Part shown: positions 28,191 to 39,482 of the stretch, piece after piece
Position numbering within the stretch: the first letter of the stretch is position 1
How the letters are laid out: each line of letters begins with the position of its first letter
Source of the DNA: an uncultured Neomegalonema sp.
GTDB taxonomy: Bacteria; Pseudomonadota; Alphaproteobacteria; Rhodobacterales; Rhodobacteraceae
DNA length: 64,000 nucleotides
Direction: 5' to 3'
NCBI GenBank assembly: GCA_938008165.1
Contig: CALLLP010000008.1
Location: forward strand, 186,001 to 250,000
Made by a program: the position numbers and the translations under genes
The notes under the pieces: generated by a model
What the model saw: only the letters and a program-made list of their open reading frames with translations
The model's database searches: none
Told to the model about the DNA's origin: nothing

Positions 28191-29240
28191 TTAGCGGATG
28201 TCGACGCCGATTGCCTGCGTGATACTGGTCAGCCCGTCGCGTTCCAAAAGGCGCGCAAGGTCGAGGGCGATCTTGCGGACCAGCGCCGGGCCTTCATAGG
28301 CTAGGGCGGTGTAGAGTTGCACGAGGGACGCCCCGGCCCGGATTTTTGCATAGGCATCCGCCCCGCTGGAAACCCCGCCAACCCCGATCAGGACAAGCCG
28401 CCCTTCGGTGCGCGCGGCCAATCGGGCCAGCACCTGCGTCGACCGCTCCATCAGCGGCGCGCCGGACAGGCCCCCCGCCTCATCACGCGCCGGATCGCGC
28501 AGGCCCTCGCGCGAGAGGGTGGTATTGGTCGCGACAATGCCGTCGATCCCTGTGGCGAGCGCCACCTCGGCCACATCCTCGATCTGCATATCGGTCAGAT
28601 CGGGAGCGATCTTCAGCAACAGCTTGACGCGCGGGGCCGTCTCGTCGCGCACCATGCGTGTCTGCACGAGCAGATCGTCGAGCACGTCGCGCGCCTGAAG
28701 ATCGCGCAGGCCCACCGTGTTGGGCGAGGAGACATTCACGGTCGCAAAATCGACCCAAGGCCCCAGACGGCGCAGGACGGTGCCATAATCCGCCGCCCGG
28801 TCCGGCGCATCCTTGTTCGCGCCCAGATTAACGCCGACGACCCCCCCCCGGCGACGCGCGATCAGGCGCTCGCGGATTGCCTCCATCCCCTCGTTATTAA
28901 AGCCGTATCGATTGATTGCAGCCCGGTCGGCGGCAAGGCGGAACATGCGCGGGCGCGGGTTGCCCGCCTGCGGTTCTGGGGTTACGGCCCCCACCTCGAC
29001 AAAGGCGCACCCCGCATCGAGCAAGGGCGTCACCGCCTGAGCATTCTTGTCGAACCCGGCCGCGACCCCCACCGGATGCGCCAGATCGAAGCCCAGCGCA
29101 CGACTGCGCAGGATACTCGGCACCGGCCCCGACCAGCGCGGCACCAACCCGGCATTCAGGGCGCGCAGGGCATGGCCATGGGCCGTTTCGGGGTCCATTC
29201 TTTGCAGGGTCTTTAATCCGAGAGTGTGCAGAATGCTCAC
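28191..29240 (-). CDS. pyrD: Dihydroorotate dehydrogenase (quinone), class 2
   Basis: 349 residues. Class 2 features are present: the N-terminal membrane-associating helices ([20 protein letters not shown]), [42 protein letters not shown], and the active site [11 protein letters not shown] with the catalytic Ser. FMN phosphate loop [20 protein letters not shown]. It oxidises dihydroorotate to orotate with ubiquinone at the inner membrane in pyrimidine synthesis. Its ATG overlaps the stop of the DUF952 gene by 4 bases, so the two are coupled. Confidence 0.95.
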   Translation of the reverse strand: MSILHTLGLKTLQRMDPETAHGHALRALNAGLVPRWSGPVPSILRSRALGFDLAHPVGVAAGFDKNAQAVTPLLDAGCAFVEVGAVTPEPQAGNPRPRMFRLAADRAAINRYGFNNEGMEAIRERLIARRRGGVVGVNLGANKDAPDRAADYGTVLRRLGPWVDFATVNVSSPNTVGLRDLQARDVLDDLLVQTRMVRDETAPRVKLLLKIAPDLTDMQIEDVAEVALATGIDGIVATNTTLSREGLRDPARDEAGGLSGAPLMERSTQVLARLAARTEGRLVLIGVGGVSSGADAYAKIRAGASLVQLYTALAYEGPALVRKIALDLARLLERDGLTSITQAIGVDIR

Positions 29241-29569
29241 AGGGCGATCTCATGCGTGCCGTCATCGTTCAGTGGCATGGGGCGCACCCATTGCGCCTCA
29301 CCGATCTCAAGCGGACGATACAGATGCGGAAACAGCGCCCCGCCCCGCGACGGCTCCCATTTCAGCGCCTCGCCCAATGCCTCCGCCTCGATGGCGATCA
29401 GCAACAGATCGCCCTGACCCGCGAAATGCTTGGCTGCCGTCTCAGGCACCTGTTCGGCGGTCGAGAAATGGATATAGCCATCGGCCAAATCGACAGGTGC
29501 GCCGGTCAGACGCCCCGCCGCCTCAGCCTCGCGCCATAGCGGCGCCGGGCAAATCTTGTAGATGAGCAT
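29237..29569 (-). CDS. DUF952-family protein
   Basis: 110 residues matching the DUF952 pattern: [20 protein letters not shown], the conserved [40 protein letters not shown], and [16 protein letters not shown]. Conserved His and Ser of the IHFS motif suggest an enzyme, but no activity is known for certain. The start is supported by GGGAGA. It is translated ahead of pyrD with an ATGA overlap, an arrangement common enough in alphaproteobacteria to be worth noting as context only. Confidence 0.85.
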   Translation of the reverse strand: MLIYKICPAPLWREAEAAGRLTGAPVDLADGYIHFSTAEQVPETAAKHFAGQGDLLLIAIEAEALGEALKWEPSRGGALFPHLYRPLEIGEAQWVRPMPLNDDGTHEIAL

Positions 29570-29638
29570 CGAATCTCCCTCGTTTCAGGGCGGAAGATGC
29601 GCGAAGGCGCGGGAAAAGAACAGCCCGCGATCACCCCC

Positions 29639-30772
29639 TCATGTCGAAGGGCTGCGCATCCAGTATACCAGACCCAGCGCCAGCGCGACGGCAACCGCGC
29701 CATGCTGGACCTCCGCCGACAGAAAGGTGAGCAAAAAGCCCGTCACAAGCGGGCCGCAGGCCGCGCCTAAATCGCGCCATGCCTGCATCCGGGCCAGCGG
29801 GCCGACTGCGTTTTCCGACGGGTCCAGCGATTGCGCGATGACCGCCGGTCCGAGCGAGGCCAGCGCCCCGCGAAAGAGCAGCATGACAAGCGCGCCAAGG
29901 ACCGTGACCCCCACGGCCACGCACACAAACCCCAGCATCGTCAGGGCCGCCGCCACGACGAACACCCTGCGCGCGCCAAAGCGATCCGCGATCCAGCCGA
30001 ATAAAGGGGCGGCAATCGCCTCGCCGAAATGCCTCATGGCCAGCAGCGCTCCACCGCTCATCACCGCAACGGATGCCGATGAATCCCGCGCAAAAATCAG
30101 GGCAATCGAAAGAGCAAACACCCCGTCCACGCCATAACCTTGCAGGAAAAACAACACATCGATCGGCTTGGGCCGGGCCAGCGATGCAGGGGTCGAGCGC
30201 CGCTCGTCCGAGCGATGGATGCGGGGCAGTCTGAGCGCCACGAGGATCGACAGCGCGGTCGGAACCGCAAGGATCACAAATGCCGTCTGCGGCCCGACCA
30301 GACCGACCAGCCACGCCCCGATCAACAACGCCAGAATCGGCCCCGACCGCTGAACCGCGAGACCCACACCAACCCGCGTCCCCGCCTGCGCGCGATACTC
30401 GACGGCATAGGTCAGGGTCGCCAGAACAAGGATCGCATAGGTCAGCCCCCAGATCACCCGCGCGAGCAGAATCACCGCCGGACCATGGCCAAATCCATAC
30501 AGCGCCGTGGATACGGTCGCCCCCACCGCCGCAACAAGGCACATCTGCCGGATACCGACCGCATCGGTCATCCGGGCAAGCAAGCCATAGGCAAAGACCC
30601 GGACAAACCGGTTCGCCGAGAGCATCACCCCGACCCATGGCAGGGTCAGGCCAAAATCCTCAGCATAAACCGGCAAAACCGCATAGAGCAGCGCATCACC
30701 CAGCAATGCCAGCGACATGATCGATGACGAGGCGATGATGACGCGCCAGCCGTTATCCGCCCCCGCCGTCAA
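29639..30772 (-). CDS. MFS transporter
   Basis: 377 residues in about 12 hydrophobic helices, of the general MFS type with two six-helix halves. The loop between helices 2 and 3 is VFAYGLLARMTDAVGIRQMC, and the second half contains the matching GWIADRFGARRVFVVA motif. No substrate signature is visible. The first usable start is a TTG at 30772; an ATG at 30718 would trim the first helix slightly. The TTG overlaps the stop of a 13-codon upstream frame (30810-30769) that has its own ribosome site. Confidence 0.8.
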   Translation of the reverse strand: MTAGADNGWRVIIASSSIMSLALLGDALLYAVLPVYAEDFGLTLPWVGVMLSANRFVRVFAYGLLARMTDAVGIRQMCLVAAVGATVSTALYGFGHGPAVILLARVIWGLTYAILVLATLTYAVEYRAQAGTRVGVGLAVQRSGPILALLIGAWLVGLVGPQTAFVILAVPTALSILVALRLPRIHRSDERRSTPASLARPKPIDVLFFLQGYGVDGVFALSIALIFARDSSASVAVMSGGALLAMRHFGEAIAAPLFGWIADRFGARRVFVVAAALTMLGFVCVAVGVTVLGALVMLLFRGALASLGPAVIAQSLDPSENAVGPLARMQAWRDLGAACGPLVTGFLLTFLSAEVQHGAVAVALALGLVYWMRSPST

Positions 30773-31094
30773 CGCGGCCCCCGTCGGGAATCTGGCGGAC
30801 AGGCGGGCATGATCTCTCCCATCGCAGGGGTCTCGTTCGGGCGGGCAGAGCGATGATCGTCACCCCGATGCCCGCCATGGGTCAACAGGCATGCTTTCCC
30901 TCTCCGGCCATGCGTCCGTATTTGGGCAGTGTCTCAGTTTGGAAATTTCCGTCACTCTATGCCCGAAGCCGCCTGATTGACGATACTATCCCGTTCGCAA
31001 AGCGGGTATCGCAATTCCTACGAGCCAGCGCATCCGGCCCTGTCCATAAATTCCCGCGACCGACGCAATGCATGCGGCCGCGAGCGGAGGACGC
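30773..31094. other. Intergenic stretch without a gene
   Basis: 322 bases between the MFS gene and the SnoaL-like gene, both leftward. It holds the short upstream frame next to the MFS start (30769-30810, ATG preceded by GGGAGAG, 13 codons), which may be a leader peptide. A plus-strand frame from 30853 has poor codon texture and no ribosome site. I see no RNA gene or clear terminator. Confidence 0.4.
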
Positions 31095-31574
31095 CTAATC
31101 CGCCTTCAGCTGACGCAGCGCACCTGCCCAGTCCTCGACATGGTAGGTATTGACGATTCGACCACCTTCGACCGTATGGATGTCGATCGACATGATCTCG
31201 AAGCGCTTGCCCTTCCCATCGACACCAAACAACGGTTTGTTCGGTGTTCCGGTCGCGCGGCCACGAACGATGAACCGGTTACCATCCTGAAGCATTTCTT
31301 CAACCGACCAGTTCATGTCGGGGATCAATTGCCCGAACCCGCCGATCTGACCGATGAATTTCTCGCGCGACTTGGTTGCCCCCGAATAATCGCCAATGCT
31401 GGTCCAGTCTTCGGCCAGCGTCTGCTGCATCGCCACAGCATGATCGGCGGAGGCGGGATTGCTCAGGAAATCATAAAACGACTGAACGACTTCGCGGTCA
31501 CCCGCCATCGCATGACAGCCCATCGCTCCGGTGGCCAATGCGACAACAACAAAAGAAGTTCTCAGATTTTTCAA
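31095..31574 (-). CDS. Exported SnoaL-like (NTF2-fold) protein
   Basis: 159 residues. An N-terminal leader (MKNLRTSFVVVALATGAMGC) gives export, possibly as a lipoprotein with Cys20. The rest fits the SnoaL/ester-cyclase-like NTF2 fold: VVQSFYDFLSNPASADHAVA, LAEDWTSIGDYSG, EKFIGQIGGFGQLIPDMNW, and RIVNTYHVEDWAGALRQL at the end. Proteins of this kind are small-molecule binding or cyclase enzymes with variable function. It is divergent from the LysR gene, whose product may control it. Confidence 0.75.
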   Translation of the reverse strand: MKNLRTSFVVVALATGAMGCHAMAGDREVVQSFYDFLSNPASADHAVAMQQTLAEDWTSIGDYSGATKSREKFIGQIGGFGQLIPDMNWSVEEMLQDGNRFIVRGRATGTPNKPLFGVDGKGKRFEIMSIDIHTVEGGRIVNTYHVEDWAGALRQLKAD

Positions 31575-31709
31575 GGCTTATCCTCCATCAAGGATCGAAA
31601 ACACCGCGTGAGCACGATCTCTTGCGGCTTCGATCAGTGGAGTATGGACAGATCGAAATTAAAGCATAAGATGAGATAAATGATTTTTACTGTTCGGATA
31701 ATTAATGCA
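31575..31709. promoter_or_regulatory. Divergent promoter region, SnoaL-like gene and LysR gene
   Basis: 135 AT-rich bases between the two starts. A spaced repeat GATC-N12-GATC (about 31617-31636) and several T-N11-A arrangements could be LysR-type operator elements. No single site is convincing by eye. Confidence 0.3.
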
Positions 31710-32615
31710 ATGATCGATCAACTCCGCCAGATTGCAATTTTTGCAAAGACAGTGGATTACGGATCATTCCGGTCTGCGGCTGAGGCGCTACAGCTTTCCC
31801 CGTCCGTCGTCAGTCATCATGTCGCGCAATTGGAACAGCAGCTTGGTGTCGCGCTGCTTTATCGTTCGACGCGCAAGTTGTCGCTGACCAGCCACGGCGA
31901 ACAACTGCTCCGTTCTGCCCGCGAGATGATTGAGGCTGCGGAGAACGGTCTTTCCGCGATCACGAATGAATCGCGCCGATTATCCGGAGAATTGCGGGTG
32001 ACGATGCCTGCCGTGCTGGCTCAATCTGCGCTTGTTGACCGGATTGCCACATTCGCCAGAACCAATCCGAACGTACGCCTCACACTCGATTTCTCAGACC
32101 TTCGCAGAGAGATCATCAATGACGGTATCGATGTAGCGATCCGAATGGGGTGGCTTCGGGACAGCGCGCTCAAGGTCAAAAAACTCTATGATGTCGAGCG
32201 CAAGCTCGTGGCGGCGCGCTCCTATTTGCAGACACTTCCTGCGCCTGACTCGCCGCGGGACGTCGCTGACTGGGATTGGGTGGGTCTGGCGCAGGTTTCC
32301 ATGAAGCCGGAGTTCAGAAAAGCCCGACAGGAATCTGTACGAATACGGCCAGATTTTCGAGTTAGCGTGAACGATGCCCATGCGCTTTATCGCCTTGCGC
32401 ATGCCGGGGCGGGCCTCGCGATCCTGCCTGCGTTTCTTGCGGATCTGGGCATTTCAACCCGTGTTCTCCAGCATGTCCTGCCTGACTGGACGGTTGATTC
32501 GGTCGGTGTATTTGCCGTCTGGCCACCCAATGCGCCAAAAGAAGGTCTGACGGCGCATTTCATCGAATCCCTCACGAAACGGGAGGCGATAATCGAGACC
32601 GGTCAGACGGGTTAG
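31710..32615 (+). CDS. LysR-family transcriptional regulator
   Basis: 301 residues from the ATG at 31710, chosen because the LysR N-terminus begins there (MIDQLRQIAIFAKTVDYGSF); an in-frame ATG at 31680 adds ten residues of no family likeness. The winged helix has SAAEALQLSPSVVSHHVAQL and LLYRSTRKLSLTSHGEQLL, followed by the linker helix. The effector domain (about 90-295) is normal in length, of the CrgA/DsdC-like group. The ligand is unknown; the likely target is the divergent SnoaL-like gene. Confidence 0.85.
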   Translation: MIDQLRQIAIFAKTVDYGSFRSAAEALQLSPSVVSHHVAQLEQQLGVALLYRSTRKLSLTSHGEQLLRSAREMIEAAENGLSAITNESRRLSGELRVTMPAVLAQSALVDRIATFARTNPNVRLTLDFSDLRREIINDGIDVAIRMGWLRDSALKVKKLYDVERKLVAARSYLQTLPAPDSPRDVADWDWVGLAQVSMKPEFRKARQESVRIRPDFRVSVNDAHALYRLAHAGAGLAILPAFLADLGISTRVLQHVLPDWTVDSVGVFAVWPPNAPKEGLTAHFIESLTKREAIIETGQTG

Positions 32616-32625
32616 GGTTAACCCG
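32608..32625. terminator. Hairpin overlapping the LysR stop codon
   Basis: CGGGTTA (32608-32614) and TAACCCG (32619-32625) form a 7-bp stem with a 4-base loop. The stop codon lies within it. No T run follows, so its role as terminator is uncertain. Confidence 0.35.
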
Positions 32626-32814
32626 GATACCGCTATTCTATCTTCCAGAAAATGTGGTGAGCCATTCGCTATCGCGCTTCATCGGCCTGCATGAAGGGTT
32701 CGTCATCAAACATACTTCGACAACCCCTTCTGGCCAAACCCGGCCCCCCGAATCCAAACTGAAGCACGACCCGTACTTGACCGAACGGGCATTTTGGTCC
32801 TAACAGCGCCATAA

Positions 32815-32887
32815 CGCAGCGATTTGTTACCGGATTGCGGGCTGCGTGGGGGGCCGTCCCCCGAACCAAAAACCGCTAAAGAGGAGG
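32815..32887 (+). promoter_or_regulatory. SAM-II-like riboswitch controlling metZ
   Basis: The P1 stem CGCAGC (32815-32820) and GCTGCG (32841-32846) closes a loop containing GATTTGTTACCGGATTGC, close to the conserved SAM-II loop (GAUUU, ACCG, AUUGC). Downstream CAAAAACC can pair with the loop GATTTG as the pseudoknot strand, and GCTAAA (32875-32880) runs straight into the ribosome site GAGGAGG (32881-32887), as in SAM-II. Between P1 and the pseudoknot strand a separate hairpin GGGGG-CCGT-CCCCC (32849-32862) is inserted. Binding of S-adenosylmethionine would hide the ribosome site and stop metZ translation. The call is by eye against the consensus as I remember it. Confidence 0.75.
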
Positions 32888-32895
32888 ATTCTGGC

Positions 32896-34071
32896 ATGAC
32901 AAAACCTTTCCACCCCCGCACCCGCATGATTCATGACGGATCGGACCGTCGCGGCTTTGGCGAGATGTCCGAAGCGCTGTATCTGACCCAAGGCTTTGCC
33001 TATGCCAGCGCCGAGCAAGCCGAAGCGCGGTTTGACGGGTCGGACCCCGGCTATGTCTATGCCCGCTATGGCAATCCCACGGTCGGCATGTTCGAGGAAC
33101 GCCTCGCCTCGCTGGAAGGGGCGGAGGCGTGCTTTGCCACGGCATCGGGCATGGCGGCGGTCAATGCGGCGATGTTCTCGCAGTTATCGGCGGGGGATCA
33201 CGTGGTGGCGGCGCGGGCGCTGTTCGGCTCATGCCATTATATCATCGATACCCTGCTGCCCCGCTTCGGGGTCGAGACGACGCTGGTGGATGGCACCGAT
33301 CTCGACCAATGGCGCGCGGCGGTGCGCGACGGGACAAAACTGTGCTTTCTCGAATCCCCCTCGAATCCGACGCTCGAAATCATCGATATCGCGGGCGTGG
33401 CCCAGATCGCCCATGCGGTCGGCGCGAAACTGATCGTCGATAACGTCTTCGCGACCCCGTGTTTTCAGCGCCCGCTCGACCTTGGGGCCGATCTGGTGAT
33501 GTATTCGACCACCAAGCATATCGACGGGCAGGGCCGATGCCTTGGCGGGGCGCTTCTCGGCACGCGCGAGGTTATCGGCGGGCCAGTCATGGAATACATG
33601 AAGCATACCGGCGCGGCGCTCTCCCCCTTCAATGCATGGGTGATGCTCAAGGGGCTGGAGACGATCTATCTACGCTGCGACGCGCAGGCGACGAATGCGG
33701 AGGCCATCGCACGGCATCTGGCAGGACATGGCGCAGTAAAGCGGGCGGTCTATCCCACATTGGCCGATCATCCGCAACACGCCCTTGCCATGCGCCAGAT
33801 GGAGCGCGGCGGCACGGTCGTCGCGCTGGAACTGGCCGATAAAAAGGCGGCCTTCGCCTTTCTCAACGCGCTTGAGATTGCGAAAATTTCCAACAATCTG
33901 GGCGATGCAAAGACCATCGCGACCCATCCGAGCACGACGACCCATCAACGCCTGACCGAAGAAGACCGGCTGTCATTGGGAATCACCCAAGGATTGATCC
34001 GCCTGTCAGTCGGGCTGGAAGCGACCGAAGACTTGCTGGCGGATATGGATCGCGGCTTGGCGGCGATGTGA
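32896..34071 (+). CDS. metZ: O-succinylhomoserine sulfhydrylase
   Basis: 391 residues from the ATG at 32896, with GAGGAGG 9 bases upstream. It is a PLP enzyme of the Cys/Met metabolism family: SEALYLTQGFAYASAEQAEA, YVYARYGNPTVGMFEERLA, the substrate region FLESPSNPTLEIIDIAG, and the PLP Lys207 in MYSTTKHIDGQGRCLGG. The C-terminus ISNNLGDAKTIATHPSTTTH is typical. It makes homocysteine directly from O-succinylhomoserine and sulfide. The SAM-II-like element in its leader supports a methionine role over other family activities. Confidence 0.92.
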   Translation: MTKPFHPRTRMIHDGSDRRGFGEMSEALYLTQGFAYASAEQAEARFDGSDPGYVYARYGNPTVGMFEERLASLEGAEACFATASGMAAVNAAMFSQLSAGDHVVAARALFGSCHYIIDTLLPRFGVETTLVDGTDLDQWRAAVRDGTKLCFLESPSNPTLEIIDIAGVAQIAHAVGAKLIVDNVFATPCFQRPLDLGADLVMYSTTKHIDGQGRCLGGALLGTREVIGGPVMEYMKHTGAALSPFNAWVMLKGLETIYLRCDAQATNAEAIARHLAGHGAVKRAVYPTLADHPQHALAMRQMERGGTVVALELADKKAAFAFLNALEIAKISNNLGDAKTIATHPSTTTHQRLTEEDRLSLGITQGLIRLSVGLEATEDLLADMDRGLAAM

Positions 34072-34077
34072 GCCACA

Positions 34078-34098
34078 GCCCCGCATCTTAGGCGGGGC
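34078..34098. terminator. Hairpin between convergent metZ and sucD
   Basis: GCCCCGC (34078-34084) pairs with GCGGGGC (34092-34098) around a 7-base loop, 6 bases past the metZ stop. It lacks a T run but probably serves both convergent transcripts. Confidence 0.5.
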
Positions 34099-34146
34099 CA
34101 TTGATCTGCACATAGAAGGATCGGCGATGAAGGGTCGGCAATCGCT

Positions 34147-35028
34147 CTAGCCGATGGCCTTGATCAGCGCCTCGCCCAGACCGGCAGGGTTTTCGGAGAC
34201 GATGATCCCGGCAGAGCGCATCGCTTCGATCTTGTCTTCCGCGCCGCCCTTGCCGCCGGAGACAATCGCGCCCGCATGGCCCATCGTGCGACCCGGAGGG
34301 GCCGTGCGACCGGCGATGAAGCCTGCAACCGGCTTCTTACGGCCTTTTTTCGCCTCATCGGCGAGGAACTGCGCGGCATCTTCTTCGGCGCTGCCGCCGA
34401 TCTCGCCGATCATGATGATGCTCTGGGTTTCGTCATCGCCGAGCAGCAGGTCGAGCGCATCGATATGCTCGGTGCCCTTGATGGGATCGCCGCCGATGCC
34501 GATGCACGTGCTCTGACCCTTGCCGATGGCGGTAGTCTGGGCCACGGCCTCATAGGTCAGCGTGCCCGATCGCGAGACGATGCCGACCGATCCGCGCTTG
34601 TGGATATGCCCCGGCATGATCCCGATCTTGCAGGCATCGGGCGTGATGATACCGGGACAATTCGGCCCGATCAGACGCGATGTCGAGCCGATCAGCGCCC
34701 GCTTGACCCGCATCATGTCCAGCACCGGAATACCCTCGGTAATGCAGACAATGAGCGGCACTTCCGCGTCAATCGCCTCCAGAATCGCATCCGCCGCGAA
34801 GGGGGGCGGCACATAGATCGCGCTGGCATCCGCGCCGGTAACGTGAACGGCTTCATGCACCGAATCGAACATCGGCAGGTTCAGATGCGTCGTGCCGCCC
34901 TTTCCGGGGGTCACGCCACCGACCATCTTCGTGCCATAGGCGATGGCCTGTTCGGAGTGGAATGTGCCCTGCGAGCCGGTGAGGCCCTGACAGATCACCT
35001 TGGTATTTTCATCGACGAGTACGGCCAT
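34147..35028 (-). CDS. sucD: Succinyl-CoA ligase, alpha subunit
   Basis: 293 residues, the standard alpha subunit. The CoA-binding Rossmann domain starts [19 protein letters not shown], followed by [42 protein letters not shown], and the phosphohistidine in [20 protein letters not shown]. It joins SucC to convert succinyl-CoA to succinate with substrate-level phosphorylation. AGGAAG precedes the ATG. Last gene of the mdh-phosphoesterase-sucC-orf-sucD set. Confidence 0.96.
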   Translation of the reverse strand: MAVLVDENTKVICQGLTGSQGTFHSEQAIAYGTKMVGGVTPGKGGTTHLNLPMFDSVHEAVHVTGADASAIYVPPPFAADAILEAIDAEVPLIVCITEGIPVLDMMRVKRALIGSTSRLIGPNCPGIITPDACKIGIMPGHIHKRGSVGIVSRSGTLTYEAVAQTTAIGKGQSTCIGIGGDPIKGTEHIDALDLLLGDDETQSIIMIGEIGGSAEEDAAQFLADEAKKGRKKPVAGFIAGRTAPPGRTMGHAGAIVSGGKGGAEDKIEAMRSAGIIVSENPAGLGEALIKAIG

Positions 35029-35055
35029 TGGACACTTCCTGTCAGCTTTTCGGGG

Positions 35056-35328
35056 TCAGCGGCGGGTTATGAAACGCAGAATCGCGTATCCGACCCACCA
35101 GCCGATCACGATCGAGAATGAAATCAGCGGCGGAATGAACACCGCCAGTTGCTCGGCAAAGGTATCGTCGACGGAATCGCTTTTGTTCAGGAAAAACCCG
35201 ATCACGGCGAGGATGGTGGCCAGCACACCGAGCCAGAACACCAGCCAAACCCGCGTGACCCGGCCCAGCGCGACCGCGCCGATAACCGAAACAAGGGCGA
35301 TACCGCCAAAGAGGTAGAGGTATTTCAC
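35056..35328 (-). CDS. Small membrane protein between sucC and sucD
   Basis: 90 residues with three hydrophobic segments ([58 protein letters not shown]) and a basic C-terminus (ILRFITRR). It starts 3 bases after the sucC stop and ends 27 bases before the sucD start, so it is in the same transcript. I recognise no family. Small ORFs between sucC and sucD occur in other alphaproteobacteria, but I cannot say this is the same one. Confidence 0.7.
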   Translation of the reverse strand: MKYLYLFGGIALVSVIGAVALGRVTRVWLVFWLGVLATILAVIGFFLNKSDSVDDTFAEQLAVFIPPLISFSIVIGWWVGYAILRFITRR

Positions 35329-35331
35329 CGA

Positions 35332-36522
35332 TTACCCTTTGACCGCCTTCACGATCTTCTCTGCCGCATCGGCGAGGTTGTCGGCGCTGATGATGGGCAG
35401 GCCGGATTCGGCCATGATCTTCTTGCCCTGCTCGACATTCGTACCCTCCAGCCGGACGACGAGGGGGACGGCGATATTGATTTCGCGGGCCGCCGATACG
35501 ACGCCCTCCGCGATGATGTCACAGCGCATGATCCCGCCGAAGATATTGACGAGGATGCCTTTCACATTGTCATCGGACAGGATGATCTTGAACGCTTCGG
35601 TCACCTTCTCGCGCGTTGCGCCGCCGCCCACATCGAGAAAGTTGGCGGGGGCCGAACCATAGAGCTTGATGATATCCATCGTCGCCATGGCCAGACCGGC
35701 CCCATTGACCATACAGCCGATTTCACCGTCGAGAGCGATGTAGTTCAGGTCGTATTTGCTGGCGGCGAGTTCCTTGGGGTCTTCCTCGGTCTCGTCGCGC
35801 AATTCGGCAATTTTCGGGTGGCGATACATCGCATTGCCGTCAAAGCTCATCTTCGCGTCGAGCACGCGTACATTGTCGTCACCATCGATGATCAGAGGGT
35901 TGATCTCCAGCAAGGCGCAATCCTTGTCCATGAAGAATTTGTAGAGGATGGTGCACAGCTTGATGCATTGCTTGACCTGTTGGCCTTCCAGCTTCAGCGC
36001 CCGTGCGATCTGCATCCCGTGAAAGTTGCGGATGCCGGTCAGGGGATCGACATCCAGAGTCAGGATTTTTTCGGGCGTATCGGCGGCGACCTGCTCGATA
36101 TCCATGCCGCCCTCGGTCGAGGCGATGAAGGAAATGCGCGAGGTTTCGCGATCGACCAACAGCGAGAGATACAACTCGCGTTTGATATTGGCTCCGTCCT
36201 CGATATAGAGCCGGTTGACCTGCTTGCCCGCCGGGCCAGTCTGGTGCGTGACGAGCACTTCGCCCAGCATTTCCTTGGCGTTGGAGACAACCTCCTCGAC
36301 GGATTTGACGACGCGCACGCCGCCCGCCCCGTCCTCGTTGCCCTTGAACTTGCCCTTGCCGCGACCGCCCGCATGGATTTGCGATTTCACGACCCAGATG
36401 GGGCCGCCCAGCTCTTCGGCGGCAGCTTTTGCATCGCCCGCATCCATGATCGCACGACCGTCGGAAACGAGTGCGCCATATTCCTTGAGCAGTGCCTTGG
36501 CCTGATATTCATGGATGTTCAT
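35332..36522 (-). CDS. sucC: Succinyl-CoA ligase, beta subunit
   Basis: 396 residues, standard length. ATP-grasp N-terminus [74 protein letters not shown], and the C-terminal CoA-ligase domain with [38 protein letters not shown] and [15 protein letters not shown]. It supplies the nucleotide site of succinyl-CoA synthetase. GGAGA precedes the ATG. Confidence 0.96.
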   Translation of the reverse strand: MNIHEYQAKALLKEYGALVSDGRAIMDAGDAKAAAEELGGPIWVVKSQIHAGGRGKGKFKGNEDGAGGVRVVKSVEEVVSNAKEMLGEVLVTHQTGPAGKQVNRLYIEDGANIKRELYLSLLVDRETSRISFIASTEGGMDIEQVAADTPEKILTLDVDPLTGIRNFHGMQIARALKLEGQQVKQCIKLCTILYKFFMDKDCALLEINPLIIDGDDNVRVLDAKMSFDGNAMYRHPKIAELRDETEEDPKELAASKYDLNYIALDGEIGCMVNGAGLAMATMDIIKLYGSAPANFLDVGGGATREKVTEAFKIILSDDNVKGILVNIFGGIMRCDIIAEGVVSAAREINIAVPLVVRLEGTNVEQGKKIMAESGLPIISADNLADAAEKIVKAVKG

Positions 36523-36603
36523 CGCGGGTCTCCGGTGTTCATTGAACGCATACAGCGTCTATTCTGAGGGCGGTATAGCATGGATCGCGCCGGGGCAAAG
36601 CCT

Positions 36604-37548
36604 TCACAGCGCAGGATTAAGCAAAGGTTTTATCTTAAAACGAAGAGGCATACCCGGCGCGCGATGGGCGCTCACTTCGACGGCATGCATCTCGTCTGCG
36701 CCAAATACCTCCAGCGCGGTAACATTGGGGGCCTTTTTCGGGAAAGGACGAAAAACCCGGTGGCGGTGACTGTCGCCAAAGATCAGCAGGACCGGCTTGT
36801 CAAAATCGCCTGCGCGCTTGCGCAACGCCTTGCCGAAGGTGCGAAAGCCCGAATGGCGCAGCCATTTTCCGGGGCCGGTCTCGCCGAAATCGAATTCGAA
36901 CATATCGGCATGGAAGGCGAGAATCAGGGCCTCGGCCTCTTGTGCCTCCGCCGCATCGAAGCCCCGTTCAAGCCACGCGATATTCGCGGCGTCACGGCGG
37001 AAAAACTCAGCCACAGCATCGAGCGAGCGCGGCTCGAACCCGTTATTCGAGCCGACGACATGGGCGGTGACGATCATCACGCCATCCAGCATCAACCGCG
37101 CGTTTTCTGGAAAGCCCTCGTCGCCCTGATGGGTCAGTGCCAGCCCGGTCTTGCCAAAGCTGCGCTCCGGCCTGTCGAAATAGGTGCGGCGGATATAATC
37201 GAGCCGATCGAGCACGTCGAAGCGGCCCGCTTTCTTGCGGTGGCAATCGGTCCATTCGTTATCGCCGGGGGTATAAAGCGTCGGCGCATCAAAGCGGTCG
37301 AGATAGGCCCGCTGCTCGTCAAGCAATCGGTCGGAGCATTCGGTCGAGCCGGATTTCGTATCCCCGACATGAATCACAAGATCGGGATTGCGCGCATTGA
37401 TGGTGCCGATCAGAGCCTCATAGGCGGGATAGACCTTTTTCGGCGTGCCATAGGGCATATCGCCCAGTGCGACGAGGCGCAGGTCCCCGGCGGCAAGGGG
37501 AGTGGCCAGCATCATGGCCACTCCAGCGATAAGCGCTTTCAATCCCAT
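36604..37548 (-). CDS. Exported calcineurin-like metallophosphoesterase
   Basis: 314 residues with a cleavable leader (MGLKALIAGVAMMLATPLAA). Metallophosphoesterase motifs are in order: LVALGDMPYG (in place of GDxHG), VIHVGDTKSG, TPGDNEWTD (GDNE) and, near the C-terminus, FGDSHRHRVF supplying the last metal ligands. It is likely a periplasmic phosphatase or nuclease-like enzyme of unknown substrate. It lies 14 bases after mdh and 81 bases before sucC on the same strand, so it is embedded in the TCA-cycle cluster, which is unusual. Confidence 0.78.
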   Translation of the reverse strand: MGLKALIAGVAMMLATPLAAGDLRLVALGDMPYGTPKKVYPAYEALIGTINARNPDLVIHVGDTKSGSTECSDRLLDEQRAYLDRFDAPTLYTPGDNEWTDCHRKKAGRFDVLDRLDYIRRTYFDRPERSFGKTGLALTHQGDEGFPENARLMLDGVMIVTAHVVGSNNGFEPRSLDAVAEFFRRDAANIAWLERGFDAAEAQEAEALILAFHADMFEFDFGETGPGKWLRHSGFRTFGKALRKRAGDFDKPVLLIFGDSHRHRVFRPFPKKAPNVTALEVFGADEMHAVEVSAHRAPGMPLRFKIKPLLNPAL

Positions 37549-37562
37549 CGCAGCGCCTCGGA

Positions 37563-39348
<1,786 letters not shown>

Positions 39349-39482
39349 GGGTGTCTCTCCTGTCGCCACGATCCTCATCTGACCAGCGGCTTCCATGACC
39401 CGCACACTGACCGGAACATGGTGAATAATTTCTTGCGAAGAAATCGATTCCATGATTGGCAGGCGCGAATAAACGCTTTAGT

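Noticed and set aside
30853-31098. Plus-strand 81-codon frame in the gap before the SnoaL-like gene, and a short resemblance to 16S rRNA sequence near 30937
   Set aside because: No ribosome site and poor codon texture. The rRNA likeness is about nine bases and not meaningful.
36617-36640. Pair of TTAA sequences near the end of the phosphoesterase gene
   Set aside because: The spacing is 14 bases, not 7, so it does not match CtrA.
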